Shown: positions 54,242 through 64,000 of the stretch, piece after piece
Layout: every line of letters starts with the position of its first letter
Numbering within the stretch: position 1 is the first letter of the stretch
NCBI GenBank assembly: GCA_006937955.1
Contig: SSNP01000194.1
Location: 298,861-362,860 of the forward strand
DNA: 64,000 bases
Source of the DNA: Pachypanchax playfairii
Taxonomy: Eukaryota; Chordata; Actinopteri; Cyprinodontiformes; Aplocheilidae
Direction: 5' to 3'
Notes under the pieces: model-generated
What the model saw: only the letters and a program-made list of their open reading frames with translations
Told to the model about the DNA's origin: nothing
Database searches by the model: none
Made by a program: the position numbers and the translations under genes

Positions 54242-55650
54242 TTAAGTGAACAGATTTTGATCTCAGAGGTTTTGGCATCTCCAGCCCTTCCAATACTGAA
54301 GTAAGCGAAGAGTTTCTGAGTGAAAGTGTCTTTGTAAGTGTAGATATGGCTGATGTCTTCTGAGTTGTAGAAGGAGACCTCCCCCCTGTCATAGTCCAGC
54401 TGGACTCGGATCCTCTGAAGACTCTTCTTCACAGTAACTGTCTTACCATCTCCATTAGTGTATTTTCCATCATAAAAACATAAACACCAGAGGCCACATT
54501 TTGGTGAAGCAGATCTCTCGGTCTTTCTGTCAACTGACTCTTTAATCAAACCAATCACAAAGTGAGGATGATCCCCCACCTCCACCTCCCATCTATGTTC
54601 TCCTGAGCTGAAGCCCTCTGAACCAAAAACACTGGTGTACTTAGTGTTTCTCTCTGGATTGTCTGGAAGCTGCTGATCTGAGTCTCCACGTCTTACTCTG
54701 GTCAGATCATCTGACAGATGGAGACAGAACTCTGCAGTGTTTGGGTCCAGAATGACAGGACTGAAGTGGACCTTGTCCTTGATCTTCTCCCAGACTCTGA
54801 AGGACAGGTTGCCCAGATGTTTGGCCACATCTATGAGAACTCCTGAGACCAGCTGTGGGTCTGAGACTGAGCTCTGGAGTCTGGCTCTGGTCTGAGTGCC
54901 TTTATAGCTGCTGAGGAAGGACATGTTGTCTTTCTGCAGCTCTTCTTCAACAGCAGAGATACTGTCTGACAGAGAGGAGATCTGCTCCTGAATCTTCTTC
55001 ATCTCTCTGCTGACAGTCTTCCACTTCTGCTCCTCTTCCTCCTTCAGAGCTGCCAGTCTGGACTCCTCTTCCTCTTTCAGGAACTGGTGGAGCTTGTTGA
55101 ACTCTGCTTTGATTTGTCTCTCTGTGGACAACAGCTGCTTCTTGGAGTGTTTAATCACATTATTGTATTTTTCCTCCACTTGTTTGTGTTTGTTCTTCTT
55201 GTCCTGCAGAGACTTTAAGTCAGATTTCAGCTGCTCTTTCAGGTCACTGACGGCTTGTTCTAGAGGAACCACTTTGTGATTTAGATGGAGAGAAAACTCA
55301 CAGACAGGACACACAGGTCTCTGCTCGTCCTCACAGAACAGTTCAGGGTCTTTTTGATGTTTGCTGCAAACCACCATTAATGTCTTTTCTCCTTTTTCTG
55401 TCTCACATGATCCAGATTTCTGTCTTCCGGCAAAAGAATCTGCAAGTTCCTTCAGTCCAAAGTTCACTGGTGGATCCTTTGATGATCTTCTTTTACAAAT
55501 GGGACAGTTTTTGTTTCCAGCTTGTTCCCAGAACTTCTTCAGACAGCTTGAACAGAAGTTGTGGCTGCAGCTCAGCGTCACAGGATCTCGGAACGTCTCT
55601 GAACAAACATGGCAGCTCAGATAACTTTTAAGAACAGTTCTTTCTGCCAT
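54232..55650 (-). CDS. TRIM35-like E3 ubiquitin ligase (RING, B-box, coiled coil, PRY-SPRY), single exon
   Basis: This is a probable E3 ubiquitin ligase of the intronless TRIM35-like (zinc-binding protein A33-like) group expanded in fish, many of which act in innate immunity. The start chosen is ATG at 55650 (MAERTVLKSY); the frame extends two codons further only through a TTG. It encodes 472 residues. RING: C13, C16, C28, H30, C33, C36, C49 and C52 (LSCHVCSETF to CPICKRR). B-box 2: VVCSKHQKDPELFCEDEQRP with VCPVCEF and LNHK. Coiled coil: about 130-260, Glu/Lys-rich. PRY-SPRY: about 295-470, with DPNTAEFCLHLSDD, SSGEHRWEVEVG and LDYDRGEVSFYN. The last two residues and the stop (Gly-Thr-TAA) lie inside a TTAA transposon end. 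The substrate is unknown. No paralogue is in the window. Confidence 0.93.
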   Translation of the reverse strand: MAERTVLKSYLSCHVCSETFRDPVTLSCSHNFCSSCLKKFWEQAGNKNCPICKRRSSKDPPVNFGLKELADSFAGRQKSGSCETEKGEKTLMVVCSKHQKDPELFCEDEQRPVCPVCEFSLHLNHKVVPLEQAVSDLKEQLKSDLKSLQDKKNKHKQVEEKYNNVIKHSKKQLLSTERQIKAEFNKLHQFLKEEEESRLAALKEEEEQKWKTVSREMKKIQEQISSLSDSISAVEEELQKDNMSFLSSYKGTQTRARLQSSVSDPQLVSGVLIDVAKHLGNLSFRVWEKIKDKVHFSPVILDPNTAEFCLHLSDDLTRVRRGDSDQQLPDNPERNTKYTSVFGSEGFSSGEHRWEVEVGDHPHFVIGLIKESVDRKTERSASPKCGLWCLCFYDGKYTNGDGKTVTVKKSLQRIRVQLDYDRGEVSFYNSEDISHIYTYKDTFTQKLFAYFSIGRAGDAKTSEIKICSLKGT

Positions 55651-55783
55651 TTTCAATCAAAGTCTTTCTGAAACACGACTCACCAGTTTATTGTTTCTTC
55701 ACCTTTTCATTTAATTCCTGTCTGTTCATTTCTCAGTCCCCTGTTCATTTTCTGTTTAACAATGTTGAAAATTACTTTCATTT

Positions 55784-55870
55784 CTTATGGCCACACCGTC
55801 CTGAACATGCCCGATCTCGTCTCATCTGATCTCGTCTGATCAGGTTAGTAGCTACTTGGAAGGGAGGAAT
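55784..55870 (+). pseudogene. 5S rRNA retropseudogene
   Basis: The sequence matches the first part of vertebrate 5S rRNA (GGCCACACCGTCCTGAACAT then GCCCGATCTCGTC). It then skips most of the internal control region and ends with 3'-proximal-like GGTTAGTAGCTACTTGGAAG. A 13-bp direct repeat ATTACTTTCATTT flanks it exactly (55771-55783 and 55871-55883), the mark of LINE-mediated insertion. It is not expected to be functional because the promoter elements are rearranged. Confidence 0.82.
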
Positions 55871-55883
55871 ATTACTTTCATTT

Positions 55884-56099
55884 TTGTTCTCAGTAACATG
55901 TTATCAGTCAGACAAGCTATTACGTAACTTTGTTTTACACAGTTGAACATTCTCCTTCTATTTTAGTGAAATTATTTTGTTCTGTCTAGAAAGAACATGA
56001 ATTTCATACATTTTAGTACTTTAATTATTATTTTTTCCCATTTGATCAAAACACCAAAGTTTCTAGAAAATTTTAAATGTTAAAATCAAAGTTATTACT
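55884..56099. other. Short AT-rich spacer
   Basis: Nothing recognisable before the duplicated region starts at 56100. Confidence 0.4.
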
Positions 56100-56769
56100 G
56101 AAGTCCGTCACTTAGTGTTAAACAATAAAAGAGGTTGTATTAGTGCACCATAAACTGGATCAACAACATTTTTTAACTGGTTGTAACATGAAACATGTTC
56201 CAATATCTTAGTATGAATGTGCTATTTTACTCTTTAACTAAATATAATTTAAAAACATGTCAAAACTTGTAGTTTTGATAAAGTCTCAGTTCATATTTTA
56301 CGTTGTCTTTAATTGGTACAAGCATTTATTTTGTTGACATTGGAATTTGCCATAAATTTGTTTAAATGAATCCAAATTATTGAACATTTTCCTGATTTTT
56401 AAATCACATACTTTTGAAACATCTGGGGTCAGAAGGTCACGAAGTCAGCTTTTCAAATATGCATGATGTGCAAGCTGAGGTGGTGCTTTCCGGTAGCAGT
56501 AAACCTTTAACACCAAAAACACACAAAATGACTTGAGAGCTTCTCACCTGCTGACATGGATTTCTGAGACAGACGAAGCCTTTGATGACATGAAACTAGT
56601 ACTTCAGACGACAACCAGCTGAGTCGGCTCCATTGTTCAAACCGCAAACTTCCTGTAGACATGATTCCATCAAGGCTATGTAGACTTTCTCTAATTCAGA
56701 GGGGAAAAAAAGCAACTTTAGGCCAGAAATGGAACATCAATCATTATAGAATATTGAAAGGCCCTGACA

Positions 56770-57420
56770 ACAAATCACATTTTGCCAAATGAACACATGG
56801 AAGAGATTATATGGGAGAAATGGTGTCAGTTTTAACACAGCATTGGTTCATGAAGTGGTTTTGAGTTTATGCAGACAATCTGTTGCGTGTTATGAACAGC
56901 CTGAGGGAGCCTTTGATCATGTTATGATGGACTTTATGGAACTAACACCAGCTGAAGGAGAGAAATATTGTCTTGTAATGGTTGATGTGTGGTACAAGTG
57001 GGTTGAAGTCTTCTCCACTGCACATGCTGCAGCAGCTGGTGCACATGTTCTACTGACTGAAATTATTCCAAGATATAGAAAACCAGCTGGACTCAGTCAG
57101 TAGAGACAATGAATCATATTCTGTGACCGCTGTCGTTTATGAACAAAGCTTATTTCTGACAATTAATTAATTTATCTTATCCTCCAGTCATTTGGAAGTT
57201 GTAGAAATGGAAAATTGCAAAAAAACTTTTTTCAAAAAATGGTCAAATGTTAGGAGGACAAAGGTCCTCTTCTTGGTGTTGATGAACACTACAATGAGAA
57301 AAAGAACTAGACTGAACGTGAATTTGAATCCATTTGAACTTCTGTTTGGTAACTCTCCTGCTTTCAGTGTCGAACCTCCACCCAGACGGCTCTCTTCCAC
57401 GAGCAAGTATGATATGTAGA
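56770..57420 (+). pseudogene. Retrovirus-like pol integrase remnant, copy 1
   Basis: A 104-codon ORF carries the integrase-core signature FDHVMMDFMELTP ... YCLVMVDVWYKWVEVF. These are the first catalytic Asp and the strand pattern typical of endogenous retrovirus-like elements of fish. A second scrap with LNPFELLFGNSPAF, from the integrase C-terminal region, follows after a gap. The middle of the core, with the other catalytic residues, is deleted and no gag, env or reverse transcriptase is present. It is an old, non-functional copy. Confidence 0.72.
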
Positions 57421-57499
57421 CTTATTGTTAAACCATGAATGCTCGTCTTTCAAAGTTTGTAAGTCAGTACCTTAAATCTGATTTTTGTTTTGTTTTTTG

Positions 57500-57533
57500 G
57501 TTGGGTTGGTTGGGTTGGTTGGTTGGTTGGTTC
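57500..57533. repeat. (GGTT)n microsatellite
   Basis: It consists of GGTTG and GGTT units; the corresponding run near 60880-60900 is shorter, giving the main length difference between the two large copies. Confidence 0.8.
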
Positions 57534-57992
57534 ATCCGTCTGTGTGTGTCTTTGTTTGTTTGTTTCAAGCATTTCCATCATCAACATATTTACATAAGGT
57601 TATGAAGGGTCAGCAGAAGTATAAACTTATGTACCCTAACCTCTGACCAAAACACTCAAAGAAAATCAAAGAAAATAATATTTACCCACAAACAATAGAC
57701 TCTTTATGCCACCATTTTATTTCTTCATCATTATACTTATCAAAAGTTTGTTTTATATTTATTCTTTTAAACAGGTGTATAGTTTTACTTTCTTTTAGGT
57801 CCTCAGGCAGACCGTTCTACAATTTAACCCCTGAGACTTTAATACACATATTTCATAAAGTTGTAAGTTTTTCTTACACGATGTCTTTGTTGCTTCATAT
57901 GTCCTTTAAAGTTATATTGCGATCATGAAATCAATCATACGATTGTATTTTATAAATGGATTTGTTAGACATTCAATTACAAAGTATTGTTG

Positions 57993-58004
57993 AGATGTGT
58001 ATAN
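57993..58004. other. Partial Nextera mosaic-end adapter and N (assembly junction)
   Basis: AGATGTGTATA at 57993-58003 equals the first 11 bases of the Nextera mosaic end (AGATGTGTATAAGAGACAG), followed by N at 58004. It lies at the end of duplicate copy 1, as in the case at 26875. Confidence 0.8.
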
Positions 58005-59479
58005 GTTGCTTGGTCCTCACATTTTTAAATGTGTCTCGCTGTGTCTCTTCCGAGCTCCTCTGCTTTGTTTTTGGTTTCATCAAGCTTCAAATTCAGTCTG
58101 TTTACTTTACCTGGCTCTATATTTGTTTCAATAAAAATCCTTTAATTGTTGAAAAAATCAAGAGAAACCAGTAAAATATAAAAATACTGTTAAAAAAAAA
58201 CCTTCAGAGTTCAGGTTGGATTGTTTACAGGTTTGATTGTTCACTTTAATCTACATTTAACAGTTTGGTGTTGAAATTTATTAGTCAGCTGTTGGAGCTT
58301 CTGTCATTTACTGTAACTGTTTTTTGTTTTGAAATGATGAGGATGTTTGTAATGTGATGCAGTCAGATAAAAAGATACACTGGACAGTTATGGGGCATTG
58401 ACTGCATATCCCATAGTGCTTTGCACGCATTCAAAATGGCGCGGATCACAGAAAAAATATGCTGATACTGTTGATTAAAACAGGTGGTTTTCTGTATTTT
58501 ATAGCACAAAAAGGTAGTTATACACGTCTGTGCCACGATGATTTTTTTCAGTTTTGACGCGATGCAGAATCCTGCAGTCAGCTGCACTGATCTGACTGAC
58601 TGAAAATCCGTCACACTGGCAAACTGATACACAGAGACAGAGAGAGACGCAGCATCAGCTGATCAGCTGGAACTTCGGCGCTCTGGCTGAGAAACATATC
58701 AGTCAAACAAAAGAAGTCAACGGGATTCTTCATTTATTTGACAATGAACCGCCTCTGATTAACCTAAAAATTCAGGCAGCTCAGCCAAACCAATGTTAAG
58801 TACGCAAACGCGTGTTGCAACTTTTCATCTGGTGCGCATTTTATATTTTGACAGTGTGTGCGGACCTGCGGACCACTTATGTGCACCCCTGGTTATAGAG
58901 CAGTAATCGCCTTTCTGACAAACACAATTCCACTCATTCTGTTCACTTCATTAAATATAATTATAATTAATATAATTATAATTAAATATAAATATAATAT
59001 TATTATAAATATAATATAAAAACGCTAGCACCTGTGCCGCTAATGTTAACGGGCTCGTTAACAGCCTCACCTGGTCCTCCTCCCTCCGCTGTTGGGCCAA
59101 CATTTTTATTGCTGGACTGATCATCGGTTGACTTTTTTTGGTGAAAAATCCCTCCAAAGTTTTCTGCTTCCTTTTCATTGTTGCTAATTAGCTTAGCCGC
59201 GATAACGTTGACCCCGCTCTCACAGCTAATGTCTGGGAGATACCACATTTCAAGAGATGGGGGGGGGCACGTTATGATAATGATAATACCCAGTCTGAGA
59301 AATTGATTTTGTTGATCTGATTTTCATTTGTAGTTAATATGTATATATGAAATAATAGAGTAATCAATACAAATTGACTCAGAGTAATATTTTTTTTTTT
59401 TTAAATACAAATTTTAATTATCCCCTGGAGCCAAGGTGTGGCAGCTGCCATACCTTGCCATACCCAATTGACGCCCCTG
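58005..59479 (-). mobile_element. hAT transposon, right part only, with transposase N-terminus
   Basis: The right terminus ...TTGACGCCCCTG ends at 59479, next to GAAGTCCG, which is single-copy at the empty site 56100-56107 and so is the likely 8-bp target duplication. On the minus strand an ORF starts at 59178 with MKRKQKTLEGFFTKK. After a one-base shift in an A-run it continues as STDDQSSNKNVGPTAEGGGP. The KRKQ-x-TL-x-x-FF start is typical of DUF4371/zinc-finger-MYM-like hAT transposases. The left end is missing, presumably lost at the N. Confidence 0.68.
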
Positions 59480-61360
59480 GAAGTCCGTTACTGAGTGTTA
59501 AACAATAAAAGAGGTTGTATTAGTGCACCATAAACTGGATCAACAACATTATTTAACTGGTTGTAACATGAAACATGTTCCAATATCTTAGTATGAATGT
59601 GCTATTTTACTCTTTAACTAAATATAATTTTAAAACTTGTCAAAACTTGTAGTTTTGATAAAGTCTCAGTTCATATTTTACATTGTCTTTAATTGGTACA
59701 AGCATTTATTTTGTTGACATTGGAATTTGCCATAAATTTGTTCAAATGAATCCAAATTATTGAACATTTTCCTGATTTTTAAATCACATACTTTTGAAAC
59801 ATCTGGGGTCAGAAGGTCACAAAGTCAGCTTTTCAAATATGCATGATGTGCAAGCTGAGGTGGTGCTTTCCGGTAGCAGTAAACCTTTAACACCAAAAAC
59901 ACACAAAATGACTTGAGAGCTTCTCACCTACTGACATGGATTTCTGAGACAGACGAAGCCTTTGATGACATGAAACTAGTACTTCAGACGACAACCAGCT
60001 GAGTCGGCTCCATTGTTCAAACCGCAAACTTCCTGTAGACATGATTCCATCAAGGCTATGTAGACTTTTTCTAATTCAGAGGGGAAAAAAAGCAACTTTA
60101 GGCCAGAAATGGAACATCAATCATTATAGAATATTGAAAGGCCCTGACAACAAATCACATTTTGCCAAATGAACACATGGAAGAGATTATATGGGAGAAA
60201 TGGTGTCAGTTTTAACACAACATTGGTTCATGAAGTGGTTTTGAGTTTATGCAGACAATCTGTTGCGTGTTATGAACAGCCTGAGGGAGCCTTTGATCAT
60301 GTTATGATGGACTTTATGGAACTAACACCAGCTGAAGGAGAGAAATATTGTCTTGTAATGGTTGATGTGTGGTACAAGTGGGTTGAAGTCTTCTCCACTG
60401 CACATGCTGCAGCAGCTGGTGCACATGTTCTACTGACTGAAATTATTCCAAGATATAGAAAACCAGCTGGACTCAGTCAGTAGAGACAATGAATCATATT
60501 CTGTGACCGCTGTCGTTTATGAACAAAGCTTATTTCTGACAATTAATTAATTTATCTTATCCTCCAGTCATTTGGAAGTTGTAGAAATGGAAAATTGCAA
60601 AAAAAACTTTTTTCAAAAAATGGTCAAATGTTAGGAGGACAAAGGTCCTCTTCTTGGTGTTGATTAACACTACAATGAGAAAAAGAACTAGACTGAACGT
60701 GAATTTGAATCCATTTGAACTTCTGTTTGGTAACTCTCCTGCTTTCAGCGTCGAACCTCCACCCAGACGGCTCTCTTCCACGAGCAAGTATGATATGTAG
60801 ACTTATTGTTAAACCATGAATGCTCGTCTTTCAAAGTTTGTAAGTCAGTACCTTAAATCTGATTTTTGTTTTGTTTTTTGGTTGGGTTGGTTGGTTGGTT
60901 CATCCGTCTGTGTGTGTCTTTGTTTGTTTGTTTCAAGCATTTCCATCATCAACATATTTACATAAGGTTATGAAGGGTCAGCAGAAGTATAAACTTATGT
61001 ACCCTAACCTCTGACCAAAACACTCAAAGAAAATCAAAGAAAATAATATTTACCCACAAACAATAGACTCTTTATGCCACCATTTTATTTCTTCATCATT
61101 ATACTTATCAAAAGTTTGTTTTATATTTATTCTTTTAAACAGGTGTATAGTTTTACTTTCTTTTAGGTCCTCAGGCAGACCGTTCTACAATTTAACCCCT
61201 GAGACTTTAATACACATATTTCATAAAGTTGTAAGTTTTTCTTACACGATGTCTTTGTTGCTTCATATGTCCTTTAAAGTTATATTGCGATCATGAAATC
61301 AATCATACGATTGTATTTTATAAATGGATTTGTTAGACATTCAATTACAAAGTATTGTTG
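59480..61360. repeat. About 1.9-kb duplicated segment, copy 2
   Basis: It begins immediately after the hAT terminus and runs into unique sequence at 61361. Differences from copy 1 include CTGAGTG for CTTAGTG near the start and a TGATTAACACT for TGATGAACACT change. Confidence 0.82.
60150..60800 (+). pseudogene. Retrovirus-like pol integrase remnant, copy 2
   Basis: The same 104-codon integrase fragment as copy 1, with one Ala/Thr difference near residue 18 (NTTLVHEV for NTALVHEV), and the same truncated C-terminal scrap. It is equally defective. Confidence 0.72.
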
Positions 61361-61605
61361 TTTGGTACATGTAATGAAAGATAATTTGTTATTGTTGTAA
61401 TGATAAGAACAAATAGCAGTTGCCCTATTTGTCTATTCAGTTATAGATCTGTGTTGTGCGTGACCCGGAAGTGTTCCGGTTCCGGTTGTTAATGGTATTC
61501 GCAGCGAGACATGTATAAGACTGAAGCTTCTTTATATAAAACGCCGTCTCTTCAAGATGATAGAGTGTCGTTATTGAAGAACCCACACTCACACAAAACG
61601 TTACA
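61359..61605 (+). mobile_element. Solo LTR of a retrovirus-like element
   Basis: The 247-bp segment begins TGTTTGGTACATGTAATG and ends AAAACGTTACA, flanked by the 5-bp duplication ATTGT (61354-61358 and 61606-61610). A TATA box (TTATATAAAA) lies near 61532. TG...CA ends plus a 5-bp duplication identify an LTR. No internal sequence adjoins it, so it is a solo LTR. Whether it belongs to the integrase relic 0.6 kb upstream is unknown. Confidence 0.68.
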
Positions 61606-61610
61606 ATTGT

Positions 61611-62064
61611 TATAACAGGAGAAATTGTAAAATTTCCCACATTTGAATCCTATTTATCCTAATCCTAATATTACTATTGGCTTTAAAACTATTTTATTTA
61701 TTTATAATAAATTTGTAAGTTTAATTATTTCTGTTTGTTAAGAAACACAGTTTTACACACTCTCATGGAAGCCCACCTCCCTGGTGAATACAAACATGAC
61801 ACTTTAAAACATACACTGAAGGTGATGATATTCTACACTACCTTAAAAAAATAAAAAACAGATTTTTTTTTTAGTTTTCAAATTCTTGATGCATTTTGTA
61901 TTTCACTAACAGGACTTTGTGACTACAGGTGCTCTGATATCAGTACACTCTTTAAATCTGAATGAAATGTGAACTGTCTGATAGTGAAAGACTGATTCTG
62001 CAATCAGACAGGGACATGTGGGAAACAGGACTGAAGACTGTAACATCAGCTGAAGTGAGTAAGT
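61611..62064. other. Intergenic AT-rich stretch
   Basis: No feature recognised. Confidence 0.35.
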
Positions 62065-62255
62065 GTGTGTCCTCATGGACCACCGTCCTGCATGCTTTGA
62101 ATCTTTCCTGGTTCTAACACACATGTTTCTAATGAATAAATCATTTACAGGCTTCTGTAAAACCTTATAAAATGCAGATAAGGTTCTTTAATAATGGGAT
62201 TCAGGTGTGTTGGAGTAGGAAAACACTGAAATCATGCTGGAGAGCAGGCTTTAAA
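62065..62255. mobile_element. Diverged hAT-type MITE (family B)
   Basis: It retains CACCGTCCTGCATGCTTTGA, then ACACACATGTTTCTAATGAA, CAGGCTTCTGTAAAACCTTA and ATTCAGGTGTGTTGGAGTAG, in the order seen in the element at 36047. Termini are too worn for a target duplication. Confidence 0.65.
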
Positions 62256-63804
62256 GGAACAAAGCATGGGGGATTCTACTTTAGGCCATGTCTCTGCATC
62301 TTTTTTTAACGTTGCAAATCAAGGAATATTTCAAATAAGAGAAGCATGATGCTCACAGCCTCCTCTGACAAAATCTGGGATTCATTTGAAAGGATTTGTA
62401 TATTATCGATCTCATTTCCTGACAAAGAATTGTGGCAAAAAACAGTTCAGCTGTTACTGAATCCTGATTTCTCATCGAGATGAAGCTGACTGGCTGCTCG
62501 ACTGGGGCCATAGTCACAGCAACAAACACAAGACACAGTGGACATCACATTGAGCATCACGCTGTCCCTGACTGTCCTCTTTAAAGAAAATTGTCTTGCA
62601 TTTTAAAAGCTATTTTGCACAAAATAATGTAGTTAATATTGTTTATATGACAGCAGACGCCTGAAGATGTTTTTGTAAAATTTGGTGAATAATCCGGCTA
62701 AATAAAGAGAGACATGATGATTATAAAGTTTACAATTAATTTGTTCAGCTAAATGTGTTTAAATATACATGTGCAAGTATAGTGGTGGGGGTGGGGGGGC
62801 TCTGTTTACATCTGTGTGTAGATTCATTCAAGTCTCTCTGTGCAACAGTGTGTCTAAGCACATGGCTGTTTGTGTGTACATGTTTCTATGTGTGTGTGTG
62901 TTTGTGTAGATTTATCATGTGGAACAACTGCACCAGCCTGGCCCCGTGGGCACCAGAGTGAACTGGGCCTGAGTGCCAGTGCAAACAGCAGACCCAAGCA
63001 GACTGGCACCAAACACCATGCACAGAATATAGCTGCTAGTCCAATGCAAAGGGGATGTCTGTAAGACAACAGAATGACCTCCACCCCCAGAAAGAGGGCG
63101 CCTAAAGAGATACACAGGTCAAGGAGTCCCAAGGCTCAGCATGTCACCCCTGACCCCAACACAGGGTCAAGCTAGGACTTGAAAACCCTGGGGCCTAGGG
63201 ATAGACCCCACCCCCAATTAAAACCCCCTCCAGTTAGCAAAGTCTTTGACCCCACAAGACTATATGGTGTATGTTACACCTTTTCTCCATGGTTAAAGCA
63301 TTCTGTGTTAGTCTAAATTTATAGTTTTATCTGATTTATGTTAGAAAAACTCCTCAATTCACTTTATATAAAGGTTTTGAAAGAGTTAAAGTTAAAAACA
63401 CTAAAATACACACATACGGTGCAGATGAGTCTTGATGTAATGAAATGTTCAGTGTCTTCATATTTACACAATTCACTGGTTCTTGGTTTATATCACATAT
63501 GTGCACATGCTGACGTATGGTGGTATTGTGGGAGTTATAAACTAAGATCTATGTTTCTTGAAACATAATGGCGTTTTTAAATTTTAAATGTGCCATAAGC
63601 AGAATGTTGATAGTTTCTTTTGAGTCTATACTATACTATACAACTATAAAACTGTATTGTTTATCTACTGTCAGTAAGCACATGCACATCTGTTTAAAAA
63701 ACCCTGCAAATTCATCCAATAATTATTATTCAACACTATGAAGGTTTTGGCATCAATCATGTGAGATTGATGAAAAAAAACAGGGGATCAGTTGTTTTAT
63801 GTTA
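62256..63804. other. Intergenic stretch with GT-rich and GC-richer parts
   Basis: A GT-rich run lies at about 62850-62912, and a pyrimidine/purine-mixed, GC-richer stretch at 62930-63240 with no coding signal. The short ORFs here lack domains and codon-level support. Confidence 0.35.
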
Positions 63805-64000
63805 AATGGTAAATGTCCTGTATTTGTATAGCGCTTTTCTAGTCATTCAGACCACTCAAAGCGCTTTCACACTACAAGGTTTTGCATTCACCCATTCACA
63901 CAACCCGATATGTAAACCGGGGGAGAGGGTAGGGGCTAACACTCACACAACCCGATACGCAGATCAGGGGGCAACATGGGGTTCAGTGTCTTGCCCAAGG
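63805..64000. repeat. Dispersed fish repeat (TATAGCGCTTTTCTAGTC type), continues past window
   Basis: It starts AATGGTAAATGTCCTGTATT and contains TATAGCGCTTTTCTAGTC, CCACTCAAAGCGCTTTCACA and CAGTGTCTTGCCCAAGG. This is a sequence order very common in teleost genomes. The CACACAACCCGATAYG word occurs twice. The right end lies outside the window. Confidence 0.75.

Larger units (their letters stand above)
56100..57992. repeat. About 1.9-kb duplicated segment, copy 1 (empty hAT site)
   Basis: It is collinear with 59480-61360, with scattered substitutions (roughly one per hundred bases by eye) and a length difference in a GGTT microsatellite. It begins GAAGTCCGTC in continuous sequence with no transposon. 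It ends at ATTGTTG, followed by AGATGTGTATA and an N. Likely an allelic copy. Confidence 0.82.

Noticed and set aside
1..64000. CRISPR arrays, bacterial operons, phage or plasmid features
   Set aside because: None seen; the sequence is vertebrate with introns and eukaryotic transposons.
1..64000. tRNA genes
   Set aside because: I saw no convincing A and B box pair with a foldable cloverleaf by eye; a covariance-model scan would be decisive.

Overview
The window is nuclear genomic DNA of a ray-finned (teleost) fish. The evidence is vertebrate genes with introns (mcm3, an il17a/f, stmn4, an intronless TRIM35-like gene) set in a dense mix of repeats typical of teleosts: Tc1/mariner, hAT, TTAA-type (Kolobok-like) and pogo DNA transposons, Ty3/gypsy and retrovirus-like remnants, and several non-LTR clades. 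The species cannot be named from the sequence. A percomorph is plausible from the repeat families, but this is inference.

Layout. Positions 1-2273 (+) hold the last seven exons of mcm3, a replicative helicase subunit. Positions 2460-8570 are intergenic and hold two Tc1 remnants, a LINE endonuclease scrap, a Ty3/gypsy protease scrap and a dispersed repeat. Positions 8575-14297 (+) hold a four-exon il17a/f-type cytokine gene, whose third intron is enlarged by two TTAA-flanked elements. The mcm3/IL-17 neighbourhood matches the human IL17A-IL17F-MCM3 cluster. Positions 15115-17125 (-) are a decayed LINE. Positions 19820-24544 (-) hold stmn4, a neuronal membrane-anchored stathmin, in five coding exons with TE-filled introns. 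From 24545 to 54231 I see no host gene. This stretch holds a 962-bp duplication around a nearly intact Tc1 element, a three-level transposon nest (hAT MITE, then gypsy solo LTR, then pogo element) at 36039-40356, a non-autonomous hAT, and an I-like LINE with a DD41D mariner inserted in it. Positions 54232-55650 (-) hold a single-exon TRIM-RING-Bbox-PRY/SPRY gene whose stop codon comes from an adjacent transposon end. Downstream lie a retroposed 5S rRNA pseudogene, duplicated retrovirus-like integrase remnants, a solo LTR and more repeats.

The host genes do not form one pathway: mcm3 acts in DNA replication, il17a/f in mucosal immunity, stmn4 in neuronal microtubule dynamics, and TRIM35-like in ubiquitination and probably innate defence. 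Most of the novelty lies in the transposon history and in assembly structure. All four N positions sit at duplicated segments. Two of them directly abut partial Illumina Nextera mosaic-end sequence. At those two, one copy has an empty TE target site and the other the TE-bearing flank, as expected if two haplotypes were stitched end to end.

I did not find a convincing new cellular system such as a defence island or novel operon. The strongest leads are the transposon-supplied stop codon of the TRIM gene, the fully dated nested-insertion stack, two probably segregating TE insertions, and the near-intact DD41D mariner.
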